DNA from: Plasmodium relictum
Taxonomy: Eukaryota; Apicomplexa; Aconoidasida; Haemosporida; Plasmodiidae
Assembly (NCBI RefSeq): GCF_900005765.1
Contig: NC_041684.1
Location: 731,042 to 795,041, forward strand
DNA: 64,000 nucleotides
Reading direction: 5' to 3'
Shown here: in pieces, positions 25,891 through 39,622 of the stretch
How the letters are laid out: every line of letters starts with the position of its first letter
Numbering within the stretch: position 1 is the stretch's first letter
Notes under the pieces: model-generated
The model's database searches: none
What the model was told of the DNA's origin: nothing
The model's input: the letters and a program-made list of their open reading frames with translations, nothing else
Translations under genes and position numbers: made by a program

Positions 25891-26846
25891 TGTAAACAAA
25901 AAAATAAATAAATTAAAATAAAAAATATTCAAATTTTAATATTATTCCTATGTTTGTAAATATATATATGTGCATAAATGCTTAAATGTTTTTTATTGGA
26001 ATATATATTGTCATTTTTGTTTTTAAGAGAAAAAAAAGGATTAAAATGTAATTATAAATAAAATATTCTTTTAAAAAAAAAAAAAAAATTTATATTCTTT
26101 TATTATTATTATTTTTTTTTAATTTTTGACTTAAATTGTATATCTATTTATAATAAAAAGAAATAAAGTCTAATTATATTTTTGTTAATATATTTTTTTT
26201 CCTTTGTTTTTATAATTCTTTTAAATATATAAAAGCAAAAAAAAAAAAAAAATAGTGAAAAATATGATTTTATAATTTTATAATTTTTTTAAAACTATTT
26301 TTTTGAAAATTTTAAAAAAAGAATAAAGGAATTATATGTAATGGTAAATTAGAAGGTTAAAATACAAGAAAAAGAAAATATTAAAGTATAAAAAATTAAA
26401 TTATTAAAAGGTTATAAAAATATTAGAATATTAAAAATGTGTGACATAGAAATATTAACACTTTAAGTTTTTTTTTTTTTTTGTTAAATTCTGATATAAC
26501 TTTGTTATTCATTTAAAAATTTTTTTTTTTTTTTTTGGTAATTTATCATTGTAAGTTTAATTATTACCATGTGTATTTACATAAACTTTTGTTTTTCATT
26601 TCTTATAATTTGTAGCATCTGAACTGCCACGTTTTATTTATTTTATTTATTTTTTTTTTATTAATTTTTAATGTTTTTTTTTTCTTTTATATTCGCAATT
26701 TTTTTAATATTCTCTTATTTTTTGAAATTTTAGAAAATCTTTAACAGTTTATTACCAAAATATTTTTATTATTTTTATTTTATTTTGTTTTATAAAAAAA
26801 AAATAACATGACTAATTAAAAAAAAAAAGTTATGAAAAGTTAAAAG
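25891..26846. other. AT-rich intergenic region
   Basis: About 950 bases between the dynamin stop and the first XPB exon on the same strand. Contains poly-A at about 26073-26088 and poly-T at about 26469-26482 and 26519-26536. No gene seen. It should include the dynamin 3' UTR and the XPB promoter. Confidence 0.55.
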
Positions 26847-28075
26847 ATGAAAAAATTTGAAGATGTAAATAATTATACTACAAAGAGTTCACATAAAAAA
26901 AACTATTATAAGAGAAAAGATATTTTAAATGAAAACTATTATGCAAAAAATGTAAAACGACGAAAATTAAAGGCTTCTAAAAAATTGTAAGTTGAAAAAA
27001 TTAGTATATGGTTTTTGTTTTTATATTTCTTTTATTAAAAGTAAATTACAATATAATAATATATCTATATAGTATCACTTAAATAAGTTATTAACAAAAG
27101 AAAATTAAGATGATTAAGTTCATAATTAATACCTAATTATATGTATTAAGGAGAAATATATATATATAATGTTGTTTCTCTTTCATATTTTAATCTTTTT
27201 TTGAAATTATCGTCTTTGATTTTTATCATTTAACTTCTAATTTTTTTTTTTTTTTTTTTGGTAGAGAAAGTAGCCCCAATGGAGGTTTTACTAAAAAAGT
27301 GAAAAATAAATTTAAAGAATTTTATGAAATGCATTTTGATAAAAAAGTAATAAATTTACCATTTAGTGCTGACTCTATAAATATACAGCAAAAAGGGTTT
27401 CATGATTATAGTAAAGATATGAAATTAAAAAAAAATCATATGAATAAACCAATGTGGATATGCTCAGATGGATTTATATATTTAGAGATGTTTAATAGTT
27501 GCAGTAAGCAAGCATCTGATTTTCTTATTACCATAGCTGAGCCCATATGTAGACCTGAGTTAATTCATGAATTCCAATTAACTATTTTTTCTTTATATGC
27601 TGCAATATCTGTAGGTATTACACTTGATGAATTATTAATAAATTTAGATAAGTTTTCTAAGAATGTTCTTCCTAAAGAATTAGTTTATAATATTACTAAA
27701 AGTGCAGAATCTTTTGGCAAAGTTAAATTAGTTTTAAGAGAAAATAAATATTATATTGAAGCTGCAAATAAATCAGAATTAGATTATTTATTAAATAATA
27801 ATTCTATAAAAAATGCAAGAATATATTCTAATGATAATAATGAACAGAAAATAAGAGGTATATGCAATTTGAATAATAATACATTAGAAGAAAAATTTAA
27901 GGAGAATAATAATAATAATAATAATAATGAAAATAGTAATGATAATAATGAAATTATTAATAATAATGATAAAAATAAAATTAATAATAATAACATTAAC
28001 AATGATAATAATAATAATAATAATGAAAATAGTAATGATAATAATGAAATTATTAATAATAATGATAAAAATAAA

Positions 28076-28164
<89 letters not shown>

Positions 28165-30226
28165 AATTATTAATAATAATGATAAAAGTGAAATTAATAA
28201 TAACATTAATAACGATAATAATAATAATACAAACAATTTTTTAAATGAAAAATGTAATGAAAAAAAGAAAGAAGAATCTTATGTAACATATGAAGCACCT
28301 GTATTAGATACTACTCAACTAGGTTATAAAAATTATTTTTCTTTTTTTTTTTTTTTTTGATGTTGATACATATTTTTACTATTTATGTAATTCTCTTTGC
28401 ATATATACATAGTTTTTTTTAATTTTACTATACATGCTTATAATAAAAATAAAAAAATTTATGGACTTTTTTTTTTTAAAATAGGATTCAAGATAAGTGA
28501 AAGTGAAAAACAATTAATTTTTCAAGAAAAAAAAAATATAAATGAAAATATAAATGAGAATTTAGGAAACTCATCAGAAGTATACTCTTTTGAAGTGAAT
28601 TGTGATAAGATAGAAGAAGTAAAGCAAGAAGCATTACAAACTATGCAAAGACCATTATTAATGGAATATGATTTTAGAAGAGATAAAAAAAATCCTAATT
28701 TAATTTGTTCTTTAAAAAGCCATGTGCAAATAAGATATTATCAAGAAAAAGCATTGAGAAAAATGTTCAGCAATGGAAGAAGTAGGTCAGGTATAATAGT
28801 TTTACCTTGCGGTGTAGGTAAAACCCTAACAGGTATAACGGCAGCTAGTACAATTAAAAAGTCAGCATTATTTTTAACAACATCAGCAGTAGCAGTTGAA
28901 CAATGGAAAAAGCAATTTGAAGATTTTACGAATATTCATCCAAGACATTTAAGAATATTAACATCAGATTATAAGTTTGATTTATGGCCTATTAACGAAG
29001 CAGGTGTGTTAATTTCTACATATACTATGTTGTCATATTCAGGTAAGAGAAGTGAGCAAAGTTTAAAAATTGTTAATGATATAAGGAGAAGAGAATGGGG
29101 ATTATTAGTATTTGATGAAGTTCAATTTGCACCTGCACCATCTTTTAGAAGAATAAATGATATTGTGAAATCTCATTGTAAACTTGGTTTAACAGCAACT
29201 TTAGTAAGAGAAGATTTGCTAATTCGAGATTTACATTGGATTATTGGGCCCAAATTATATGAAGCTAATTGGGTAGAATTACAAAATAAAGGATTTCTAG
29301 CTAAAGCTTTGTGTAAAGAAATATGGTGCAGTATGCCTGGTTCTTTTTATAAATATTATTTAAAGTCAAATAGTTTTATTAAAAGAAGATTATATACATG
29401 TAATCCTAAAAAATTAATGATGTGTGAATATTTAATTAAATATCATGAACAGAATAATGACAAAATTATAGTTTTTAGTGATAATATTTTTGCTTTGTTA
29501 CATATTGCTAAAACATTGAACAAACCATTTATATATGGAAAGTTGTCACCAATTGAAAGAATTGCTATCATAAATAAATTTAAAAATGATTCTTCTATCA
29601 ATACTATTTTATTAAGTAAAGTTGGAGATAATGCAATTGATATACCTATTGCAAATGTTGTTATTCAAATTTCTTTTAATTTCGCATCAAGAAGACAAGA
29701 AGCTCAAAGATTAGGAAGAATTATTAGACCTAAAAATAAGGCCAATGAAAAAAAGAATATAAATGAACCTGACTCTTTTTTTTATAGTTTGGTAAGTAAA
29801 GATACAATTGAAATGTGCTACTCTGATAAAAGACAACAATTTCTTATTAATCAAGGGTACGCGTATAATGTTCATAGTGATAATATTGTTGATTTTAATA
29901 AATTAAACTTAGTTTATAAAAATAAAAAAATTCAAGAAAATTTATTAAAATGCATTCTAGCTAGTACAGATGATGGAAACATGGATGAAGATGATGACTT
30001 ATTTGAAGATCAAAATTTTAACAAAGAAAATTCCAAAACTAATAAAAGTAACTTTAATGGCACTTTAAGTAAAAAAGAAGATACTTTAAAAAAAGTAGAT
30101 AATGGGGGATTATTAAAATTATCATCCAATATAGATGTAACCTTTAATGATAAAAAAAAAAATGCACCAAAAAAGTTTGCTGATAAACATATTCTTTTTA
30201 GAAAATTTTTAAATCAAAATAAATAA
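26847..30226 (+). CDS. XPB: DNA repair helicase XPB/ERCC3 (TFIIH subunit), three exons
   Basis: 3'-5' translocase of TFIIH, used in promoter opening and nucleotide excision repair. Exons 26847-26986, 27265-28322 and 28485-30226 join in phase to 979 residues. The start ATG opens a basic N-terminus (KKFEDVNNYTTK). Helicase motifs by residue: I, GVGKT (509-513); II, DEVQ (610-613; human XPB has DEVH); III, LTATL; the XPB-specific RED motif, R641-E642-D643; VI, QRLGRIIRP (807-815). The N-terminal damage-recognition-like domain (MWICSDGFIYLEMFNSCSKQ onward) precedes a long Asn-rich spacer at about 265-375. The second intron is 162 bases with a T-run directly after the donor. The protein is longer than human XPB (782 residues), mainly because of the spacer. 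Confidence 0.95.
27904..28236 (+). repeat. Poly-Asn coding repeat with internal duplication in XPB
   Basis: AAT/GAT-codon tract in exon 2 of XPB. It contains two near-identical blocks of about 95 bases beginning near 27907 and 28006 (both read ENSNDNNEIINNNDKNKINN), a pure (AAT)n run at about 28077-28161, and a third partial copy (NEIINNNDKSEINNN). The opposite-strand and shifted frames in the tract are artefacts of the repeat. Confidence 0.92.
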
Positions 30227-31510
30227 TTTCATTTGTATTTTTTTAGTTATAAAACTTAAAAAAAAAAAAAGGAACAAAAAATTTATGTGATATTTTTTGA
30301 AAAATTATTGAAAAATTATCAGAATTTTAAAAGACTTCTATATAATAATGGTATTATATTTATTTTTAAATGATCATTTGTATATATATATATATATATA
30401 TATAATAAAAGATTATGAAAAAATCATACAATTTTATAAGCAATTTATTAAGACATGATTATTCTTTGTAAATACATTAAAAATAATTCAATATGTATAT
30501 ATGTGAAAAGTACTATATAGATATAATAAAAAAAAATATAAAAAGGTTGTAACACGCGTAACAAATATAAATAATTAAGGATAATTAAACTATTATTTAA
30601 TATATTATTCATCAGTAAATTATGTATCAATATTTTATCCCTTCATCAATATAAATTAAGCGATTATTAATACTTTGTTCACTATTATTGCAAAACAGTA
30701 AATCAATATGAATATTTATTATGCTAATGTAAATAATAGTGTATTTTTATTGGAGTAAAAATTTTTATATCAATGTTTTATTGCAAAAATTATAAATTTC
30801 CCAAAATTTCATTATTTAAAAATATTTAAAATTTTGTCATTAATTTTTTTTTTTAGTTATTTTACTTTTTATAATCTTTAATAACAATTTTTTTTTTTTT
30901 TTATTTATATTTAGATTATCAAAGTAAATTTTTATGTATTTTTTAATAAATAACTCAGTAAATAAAAAAAAACAAAAAAAAAATAAATAATGAAATTCTA
31001 ACAGTTAATTTTTAAATTTTTTCCATTAAACAAAAACGAATATATCTTTTTTTTTTTAATATATATATATGTTATTTTATAAATATTTCTGATTTAATAC
31101 TATTTTTTAAGCTAAAAAAATATACTTTTCAAAAAATGGTTTAATAAAGTTAAGTAAAAAATTTTTTTGATTTTTCTTTACATATGCAATCAGTTTTATA
31201 TTTTTTTTAATTGTTATTATTTATTTTATTGAATGGTCAAATTTTTCCTTAATATATACATATATATATAATATGTTTTTATATATATATAAATTTAAAA
31301 AAAAAATGTTTAATTAAGGTATTTTTTCATTGAAATATTCTTTTAATTAAAAGGAAAAAAAAAGAAAAAAGAAAAAAGAAAAAAGAAAAAAAAAAAATTA
31401 AAAAATTTATAATAAAAATTTCATTGATAGTAATATTTTTTTTTGTTATAAAAAAAAAAAAGAGGAAAAAATTAAAAAGAAGGGAAATAAAGTTAATTTA
31501 AGTTAATAAA
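30227..31510. other. AT-rich intergenic region
   Basis: About 1.28 kb between XPB and the ERH gene. It includes an (AT)n run near 30380-30403 and, at about 31352-31388, a short tandem repeat of the unit GAAAAAA (about four copies) just upstream of the ERH start. No coding region is supported. Confidence 0.55.
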
Positions 31511-32137
31511 ATGAATCCATCTTATAGCGATGTTGTACTATTAGTTCAATTTTCTCGTAAAATAGAAAGTAGAACTTTTGTTGAATATAACTCTTTAAAA
31601 TTAGCCTTAAATGGTTAATTTATATTGAAATATATTTAAAGGAGTCTTAATATATATATATATATATATATTTATGTTTAATTTTTTTTGTAGGAATTTG
31701 CCAATTATATGAGCAAGCTATTAAAGAAAATGATCCTTCAGTTCAAAGAATAACTTATAATATGAATGATTTATTTTTGTATATTGATAACATACAAAAA
31801 ATGACTTTATTATTGTAATTTAAAAAGAAAAAAAAAATAATAAATATACTGTTTAAATATATAAATAAACATTTTTAAGATTATTAATTTAAATATACTA
31901 ATAAGTTTTGATAAGTTTTTTTTTTCTTTTTTTGTATATATAATTTCTTAATATAGTAATAGAAATTATTTATGGGGGGTTATATCTTAATATTTCTTTT
32001 ATTTTTCATTATTTTATTTTTATATCATTTTTCTTTTTATTAGATTTCATCAACCTACATGGACATATAAACCTCATGATAAAAAATGGATAAAGCAAAA
32101 ATTGGTTGAACATATTAAAGATCAAATTGGTAAATAA
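31511..32137 (+). CDS. ERH: Enhancer of rudimentary homolog, three exons
   Basis: Small, highly conserved nuclear adaptor linked to splicing and transcript processing. Exons 31511-31613, 31694-31814 and 32044-32137 join in phase to 105 residues, matching the family length (human 104). The start MNPSYSDVVLLVQFSRK parallels the usual MSHTILLVQ start. The middle holds the family segments RTFVEYNSL, GICQLYEQ and ITYNMNDLFLYIDN. The final exon carries TWTYKPHDKKWIKQKL, corresponding to the conserved tyrosine-proline and WIK segment. No single exon is long enough to stand out as a frame, so the gene is easily missed without splicing. Confidence 0.93.
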
Positions 32138-32318
32138 GAAAAAATATATATACTATTGTAAAAAGAGGGAGGAAAAAAAAGAGCATTTTATATATTCTTT
32201 TTAATTATTATTATTATTATACTTTTTGCATTATTTCAAAGTTGTTTTAAGAATTTAAATAAAGAAAAAAAAAATTAAGCATTTCACTATTATTTTTATT
32301 TTATTCCCCCTTTTTTTT

Positions 32319-35300
32319 TTATATTTTTTGACCTAATAAATAGCTTTTATATTTTTCTAATATATTTTTGTAATCTTCTTCAAGCTTAGTTTTTAATTGC
32401 TCTCTTCTTTCATTTGTCTATATAAATATATATATATATATATATGAAAGAAAAAAAAAAGATATAATAATAATATTTATAAATAGTTCATTTTAAATAG
32501 TATTGTAAATACATATATGATATTAATGAATAAAGGAATGAAAACAATGATTTTTAAAATTTCTATATTTTATTTTTCTTTTCTATGATATATGCATATA
32601 TAAATACATATATATATTACTTTTTTTTCTTCTTTCTTTAACATTTTTTCCTTTTCCTATAAACATTTTTTTTTTAATTATATAATTCATTTTAAAGTAA
32701 TTATATTTTTTTATTAAATATAAAAAAAAAAAAAAAAAAAATTCATTTACCTCACACAGTTCTAGTTGTCTCTTTATTTTTTGTTTATTCAAATATATTC
32801 TATTTTCCATCCACAGTAAAAATTCGTTAATTTCTTCTTTTGACTAAAAAAAAAAAAAAAAGAAAAAATCCAATTTTTTTTTTTATTTACACAAATATTA
32901 TAAAAAAAAAAAATTACTGAATTTATTAAATTTTCTTCAATCTCATAAACAAAAACACATCCACTAGAATCTCCAATTATTATCTTGTTGTAGGCATATT
33001 TATAAATATCTTTATATGATGGAAATATACAAAAAAAAAAAAAAAAGAATAAAAGAATAAAAGAATAAAAAATAATAAAAGTAATAATTCAAAAAGAAAT
33101 AAAACTTAATATGCATACAGTAAAATGTGGAAAGCTACATAAAACATTATTATTTTGAAAATAAGGATATAGTATAACAATTTAAAAAAAAAAGAAGTAA
33201 TAAAGCAAAATTAAATTTGAAATTACTTTTATAATAAATATTTTATTTTTTGATTTTACCATCTTCATTTTTACTCATTAAATATTCATTAGTGTCTATA
33301 ATTTCATCATAACTTTCATAAATAATGTCAAGATTATCATTTTTAATTGGTTTCTTTTTTTTTTCTAAGTTTTTAAATAATTCAGAATCATAATTTTGAA
33401 AAATATTTATGCATGTTAAGCTATAACTACTAATCGTTAATGAGTATATATAATGATTTTTTTGATCTAGTAGATTCCATATTTCAATTTGTCCATTTAT
33501 TTTCCCTATGAATATTATACTTATTTTTGCTTGACTAAATTCACAACAAGAATATATTTCATTGCTCCTAAAAAAAAAAAAAAAAACAGTAAAAAATATC
33601 TTTACAGAAATGATGTTTTTATGGTTGTGTATTAATTGAGATAAATATATAAATGAATTAATTTTTCTTTATTATTATATGCTTTAATATAAAAAAAAAA
33701 AGAAAAATTTTTTTTTGGTATATACATAAAGTTATTAAATAGAAAAATGAAATATATCAAATCAAGTAAATAAATAAGTTATCCAAAATAAAGAAGTAAA
33801 ATTATAATATAATATATTTATAAACAAAAATTTTCTTGTAAGCTTACTTGGGAGATATATATAAAGGATGTTCTTCATTTTCTTTCCATAAATAAAAATT
33901 GGTATCAGTTAAAGTTAGAATTAAAGATTTCAAGATATTATTTCTCTTTACACATAACAATGTCTTAAAATTTTTATAATCCTTTAATAAAATAAAAGAA
34001 CAGTATATTAAGTTATTCAATTTATTGAAATTTAAAATTTGTTCTCTTTATTTTTTTTTTTAATAAAAAGAAAAATACACATCTGTGTGTATAAATAAAT
34101 CATTATTTCATTTTCTAAAATTATAATATTAATTTATTCATTTATTATTATATTTTTTTTTTCCTTTTACATCATTTAATTTTCCAATAATAGAGTAGTT
34201 TTTCTCTTTTTGCATACATCCGTACATATTACCGACTATATATTCTCCTTCTTCCTATGTAAAAATTTTTCAAAATGAAATTCATATGAAGAAAGCTATA
34301 TCTAAAGTGTTAGAACAAAGTATTAGATAAAAAAGGAACAAAGAAATAAACTTAACACATATGAACTTGATAATATGAGAGGTGATTACTATAATAATAA
34401 GTAAACTAATATATAAATAAGTATATCAGTAATTAATGTAATGATATAATATAAAAAGAAGATTACTGAAAATGCGAAAAATGATGCGACATTTGGATTT
34501 ATTTCCATAAAATGAAAATATGTGAATCCCAAAGAATATTCTATAAAAAAAAAAAAAAAAACATTAAAATAATAATTTTTCCTATTTTTTAGAATAATCA
34601 AGAATTAATTTAGAATAATTATAAATTGGAAATAATAATAAAGAAAAAAAAAAAATTAATTTTTTAATATTTTATAATTAATGAATAATTAAAGCTTGAC
34701 ATAAACTTTACCTGTATTTGGTCTAGTAATAGTTATTTTGAAAAGTGGTTTAAAACTATACAATTCATCAACAGGCTCCTTTTCTTTTTTTTTCATATTA
34801 TTTTTTACTTCAATGATTTCAATATTTGTTGCATCCCATATTAAAATTGTTCCATCAACTATACAAAAAAAAAATAAAATAAAAATAATAAAAGTAACAA
34901 AAAAAAAAAAAAAAAAAAAGTGATCACCAGAAATGGAAATTAATAAATGGTAATTTTTTTGGTAATTAAAAGATATTTTCTTTTCAGATAATATCAAGTT
35001 TTTATCATTTAAAAATATAAGAGACGTTACTTCTCTTTTGTGTGATTGCTCAATGCTACTAAACAAGTAAGGTTCTATATCAATTGTTTTTTCGTCTAAA
35101 ATGAAAAAAAAAAAAAAAAAAAAATATAACCTTATAGTAATTATATATATATATATATATATTATGTATTAGTTATATTTTTTTTAATACTTATTTTAGA
35201 ATCTAAAATCGACTTTCCATAAAAATTCTGAGGTAATTTCCATATAACTAACTATACAAACGTATTTTGGAAATATTTTAATTTATATGTATAATAATCA

Positions 35301-37484
35301 ATATATAATTTTACTAAAAAAAAAAAAAAAAAAAATAGTAGAAGCAAACCAATCCATTACTGCATCCAGCAATAACCAAATTATAATCTTTTTCATTTAC
35401 AACAGCACTAGAAATTTGCTAAAATTATATATATTTAAAAAAGAACATTTATTATTTCATCAAAATAATTAAAAATAATTTCTATATTATTTTTCTATTT
35501 AATATTTTTACATATGGAGATATTAAAGCATATAATGGATTTATATAGTTATTATAACACCAAATAAGAATATAACTATCTGTATTAACTCCTTCAATAA
35601 AATTATCATTTTTATGATTATTAACATAAATTACAAATATTAAATAATTTATTAAAGATAAATAGAGTGTAAATAAAACAACTTTATCTGTTGTATATTT
35701 CACGTCTGTATATATAAATATTTTATTTAAATTTTTGATATTTTTAAATGGAAAAACATCATTGCTTTGTTTATTTTTTTGTTCTTCTTTCGGAGATATT
35801 ATCAGATTTTCGATTATTGATTTTTCAATAATAGGAAAAAATTGATAAAGAAATTTTTGTAACTTATTTGATTTTAATATTTCTTCTTTCTTCTTTTTTA
35901 AAAATTCTATATTATATTGAGTTCCTAAACTTTTATATACCGTTTGATATGTTTGACAATTTTTGTTTTGAAGAATAATAGAATTTTTTGAAAAAAAATC
36001 TAAAGTTTTCTCTTTTAACACAGAATTATGCTATCAAATAAAGACATAAACATTATTATATTATAGTTCAAAAAAAAAAAAAAAAAATTAGTATATCCCT
36101 ATATACTTATATATATTTATTTATTTATTTTTTTTTAGTTTACTATTGTATTATTTTTAATGGATGTGAACTCATTTTTTTCCATAAACTCAGGTTTTTT
36201 ATATATTTTTTTCTTTTTATCAATATATATATACTTTTTAAATTTTTTCCTATTTTCTATTATATTTGTTGATTTTATTTCTTTTTTAATTTCTTCTTCA
36301 TTTAATGAAATATATTCCTTTGGTTTAATAAAAATACAATTTAATTCTTCTTTTTCATTAGAATTATCTATTCCGTTATTTTTATTTTTATTTTCATCTA
36401 AATTTACTGTAGAATTTTTATTTTTCTGCAAGATAAAAAAAAAGAAAAAAAGCAAATTAATGAAGCATCAAGAAAAAAAAAGGTTAGACAATAAAAAAAA
36501 AAAAAAATTAAACCTTTATGAAGTAAGAAAATGTTTTTATATCTACAACTAATGCATAATTTTTTTTGTAATACTTTTGAGGATTTCTAAAAATTAAAAT
36601 ATCATCAAAATTATAGTCCTTAAAAAATAAAGAAAGATAAAAAAATGAGTTAAATCAACTATTTAAATATAGTTTGCAAAATGATACAAAAATCATTTAT
36701 TATTTTATTTTATATAATGAAGCACATATATGTATATTTTTACAATTAGAGAGTTCTTTATTAAAATTAATTCATCTGTGTTCATATATTTGTGAAGAAG
36801 TGAAAACAGATAATTTTTTTTTATAACAACAGAATAGGAATTTTTAAAAATTGCATTTCTTAATTCATCACAAAAATTTACTCCTAATATATTTTTTATA
36901 TTTTTTTCTAATTCTATATTTACAACACTAAAACGAAATGAAAAAATTAAAAAATAAATAAAGTAAAAGGAAATGGGAATTAAAAATTAAATTTAAAGTC
37001 ATGTAAATTATTATATCCTTAGTTTAAAATACTTTTCTGTCTTTTTTTTTTTTTTTGCTTATTTATATATATTAAAATCTAAAGGAATTAACCTTATTAG
37101 AGAATTGAAATTTTTATGATTCATTTGTGTAACCCCTAATTTTTCTGAATTTCCGTTTGATAAGTACATATCGGTTAATGTTGAATTTTTTAAAATATTA
37201 TTTTTTTTTTCATTATTATCGCTTCTACTTCTTATATCACTTTCTATTTTTCTTTTTTCATCATATTCTTTTTCATTTTTATTTTTTATATCAGTATCAC
37301 TTTTATTTTTAATATCTACTTCATTTTTATTTTTAATATCTATTTCATTTTTTTTTTTCATATCAATTTTTTTCTTAATATTTTCTTTTTTTCTATTTTC
37401 TAATTTTTCATTTTCCTTTTTTTCCTTTTTCTTTTTTTGATCTTTTTCTTTTCTTTCTATAAGTGCGTTATTTTTCCCCTTCAT
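32319..37484 (-). CDS. DNAI3: Axonemal dynein intermediate chain, WDR63/DNAI3 type (16 exons)
   Basis: Exons in transcription order: 37484-37093, 36927-36744, 36618-36514, 36425-36144, 36030-35512, 35418-35350, 35251-35191, 35095-34928, 34858-34712, 34540-34467, 34254-34171, 33981-33848, 33567-33260, 33009-32918, 32843-32751, 32417-32319. All phases agree, giving 936 residues and no stop. The N-terminus is Lys/Glu-rich (about 1-115). A degenerate WD40 propeller follows: YILIWCYNNYINPLY, then NLVIAGCSNGLLVIWKLPQ, ISVDGTILIWDATN, SFFAFSEEGEYIVGN, ILTLTDTNFYLWKEN, IFIGKINGQIEIWNLLD, and IIIGDSSGCVFVYEIEEN. A C-terminal helix ends LEEDYKNILEKYKSYLLG. Order, spacing and the C-terminal helix fit WDR63 (IC140), the inner-arm I1/f intermediate chain. 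In Plasmodium this implies a role in the male gamete axoneme. Other dynein intermediate chains are the main alternative. Confidence 0.8.
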
Positions 37485-37908
37485 TATTATTTCTTTTTAT
37501 AAGAAAATTATATTTTAAATTTAAAATATATATTAAATAATAAAAATTAAGAAAAAATATGGTAAAAATTAAAATCTATATTTTTTTTTAATTTCATTTT
37601 AAATTATGTTAGATAATAATACTAAATTAGCTTAAGACAAAAAAAGAAAGTGTATATATATAGTGCATTTTTTAAGGTGTAAAAATATTTTATTAAGGTT
37701 ATAGGATAAAATTAAATAAATTAAAGTTAAAAAAAAAAAAAAATGAGTTATAAATGATTAGTATTTTTTACTTATGATTCATATTAAAACAAAAAAAATA
37801 AAGTAAATTTTTATAATGATGCAAATATATGTATATATATATATCTTTATAAATTTTAATATAAAAATAGAATTTCAATATAAATAATTAAAAAAAAAAA
37901 ATACTTTT

Positions 37909-39084
37909 TTATTTTAATTTTTGAAATTCGTCCTCTAATACATTTAAAAGATCTTCTATCTTTTTTTTATTTATTATTAATTTATTCTTATTATCATTTA
38001 ATTTTATTTCCATATATATCTTACTATCATTTTCTTTAGAAGCCTTCTTTAATATATAAAGACCATATATACTTGCCTTAAGAAATATAAAAAAAAAAAA
38101 AAATATGTTTTTTCTATTTTTTTATTATTACAATTATATATTATTTTTAAACCAAATAAAAAATAGAGTGGGTGACTGAGCCAATAGCAAAAAAAAATCC
38201 TGCTAAAAATAAACCGAAAAGTTCTTTATTTTTATATTTTTTTGAATTTTTTTGATTTAATATCTAAAAATTCGGAAATATATATATAAAAAAAAAAATT
38301 AATTAAAAAATTATTTTTATACTTTTCATTTTTTTTTTTTTAGAAAAAACTAAAATGCGTCTTATTGCATACTTTTGTTTTTTCTTCTATCAAATAAGAC
38401 TTATCAATTAATAGATCATTTAATTCATTAATTACTTTTTCGTATTTAGCTTTTTTTTCTTCATTCAAAAATTTACAATTATTGTTTATTTCCTGTGAAA
38501 AAAAAAAGTTAAAATAAAATAAGAAAAAATATACAAGCATGTGTAATAAATGCGGAATCAATTAGAAATATGTATATTATGATGACAATATATTTTTTCA
38601 TTTTATTACACTGTTAATATTTTTACTTAATTTTTTTTGTTTTTTATTATTTTTTTTTATTTTCTATATTTTTTTATTTTATTATTTTTTTTTTTTTATT
38701 ATCACTAAAATATAATTATTTGAAAACAATAACGCATTTAGATATTTATATAATTCATGTAATAGAATTATCGTTTCATTTTTTCTCTATGCATTAATAT
38801 TTTCTAATTAACATAAAAATTAAAAGTAATGTAAATTTGAAATGAATTACTTCTTGCAGTAAATACAGAGAACTTCTATCTAGTTTATTTTTTGCTTTTC
38901 TAATTGAGTTTATTATTATTTGTTCTGAAAAATATCTTTTATTAAAATGCATATACTTTTTAGATAAAAAATGGTTTAGGTAAATTTCATCTTTAAAAAA
39001 ATATTTTGATAGAGAGAAAAAATTTTTCATTGTATATTTATGAACTGTGGCATTAAAAGGTATAAACTTAATAAGTAAATGCAT
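37909..39084 (-). CDS. Small membrane protein, probably mitochondrial, unknown function (4 exons)
   Basis: Exons 39084-38851, 38492-38373, 38263-38153 and 38076-37909 join in phase 0 to 210 residues. The first about 55 residues are rich in Lys, Phe, Tyr and His with almost no acids (HKYTMKNFFSLSKYFFK ... FNKRYFSEQ), resembling a mitochondrial presequence. A charged, probably coiled-coil stretch follows (EEKKAKYEKVINELNDLL). A hydrophobic hairpin then spans exons 3 and 4 (LFGLFLAGFFFAIGSVTHSIFYL, then ASIYGLYIL). A lysine-rich tail ends EDEFQKLK. I do not recognise the family. The layout (leader, coiled coil, membrane hairpin) suggests an inner-membrane protein, but this is inference. Confidence 0.6.
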
Positions 39085-39622
39085 TTTTCTATTATATCAT
39101 GGTGTATTTTCATTTTTTTTTTAATGATATTTTTATATTAGTCTAAAAGTTGCATTTGATCTGATTTTTTTTTAAAAATATTGGGAGAAAAAAAAAAGGA
39201 AAACAAATAAAGCAAAGCTGATGTATTTTTTTTTTTTTTTTTTTTTGCAATCTATTGAAATATTAAAATTTTTTTCTTTTATTACACATATTTATAAATG
39301 AATGTACGTGCATTGTTTAATTTTTTCTTAAAAATTGAACATTTAAATATGATATATATATATATATATATATATACATATTTGTATACATATAATTTTT
39401 TTTAATTTAAAAAAAGTTTTTAATAAATATATTTTATTGTAAAGTAATTATATAGTTATTTAACCCAAAGTTTAAACATGCATATTTTTGTTTAAATTAA
39501 AAAAATATATATTTTTTAAATCTTCCTAATCAAAAATATACAATTTTTTATGCAAAAAAAAAAAAAAAAAAGAAAGAAATTTTTAATTTGTATAAAATAT
39601 TCTTTAATATTTAAAAGAAAAA
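39085..39622. promoter_or_regulatory. Divergent promoter region
   Basis: 538 bases between two divergent small membrane-protein genes. Holds a poly-T tract at about 39229-39246, an (AT)n run near 39353-39374 and a poly-A tract at about 39555-39571. It presumably serves both genes. No defined factor site was recognised. Confidence 0.4.

Noticed and set aside
27784-28244. Leu/Ser- and Ile/Met-rich open frames opposite and shifted within the XPB Asn tract
   Set aside because: They are translations of the same (AAT)n repeat in other frames, with no independent codon signal.
36160-36552. 130-residue plus-strand frame in the dynein intermediate chain locus
   Set aside because: Opposite strand of exons 3 and 4; poly-Phe/Ser content and no start context.
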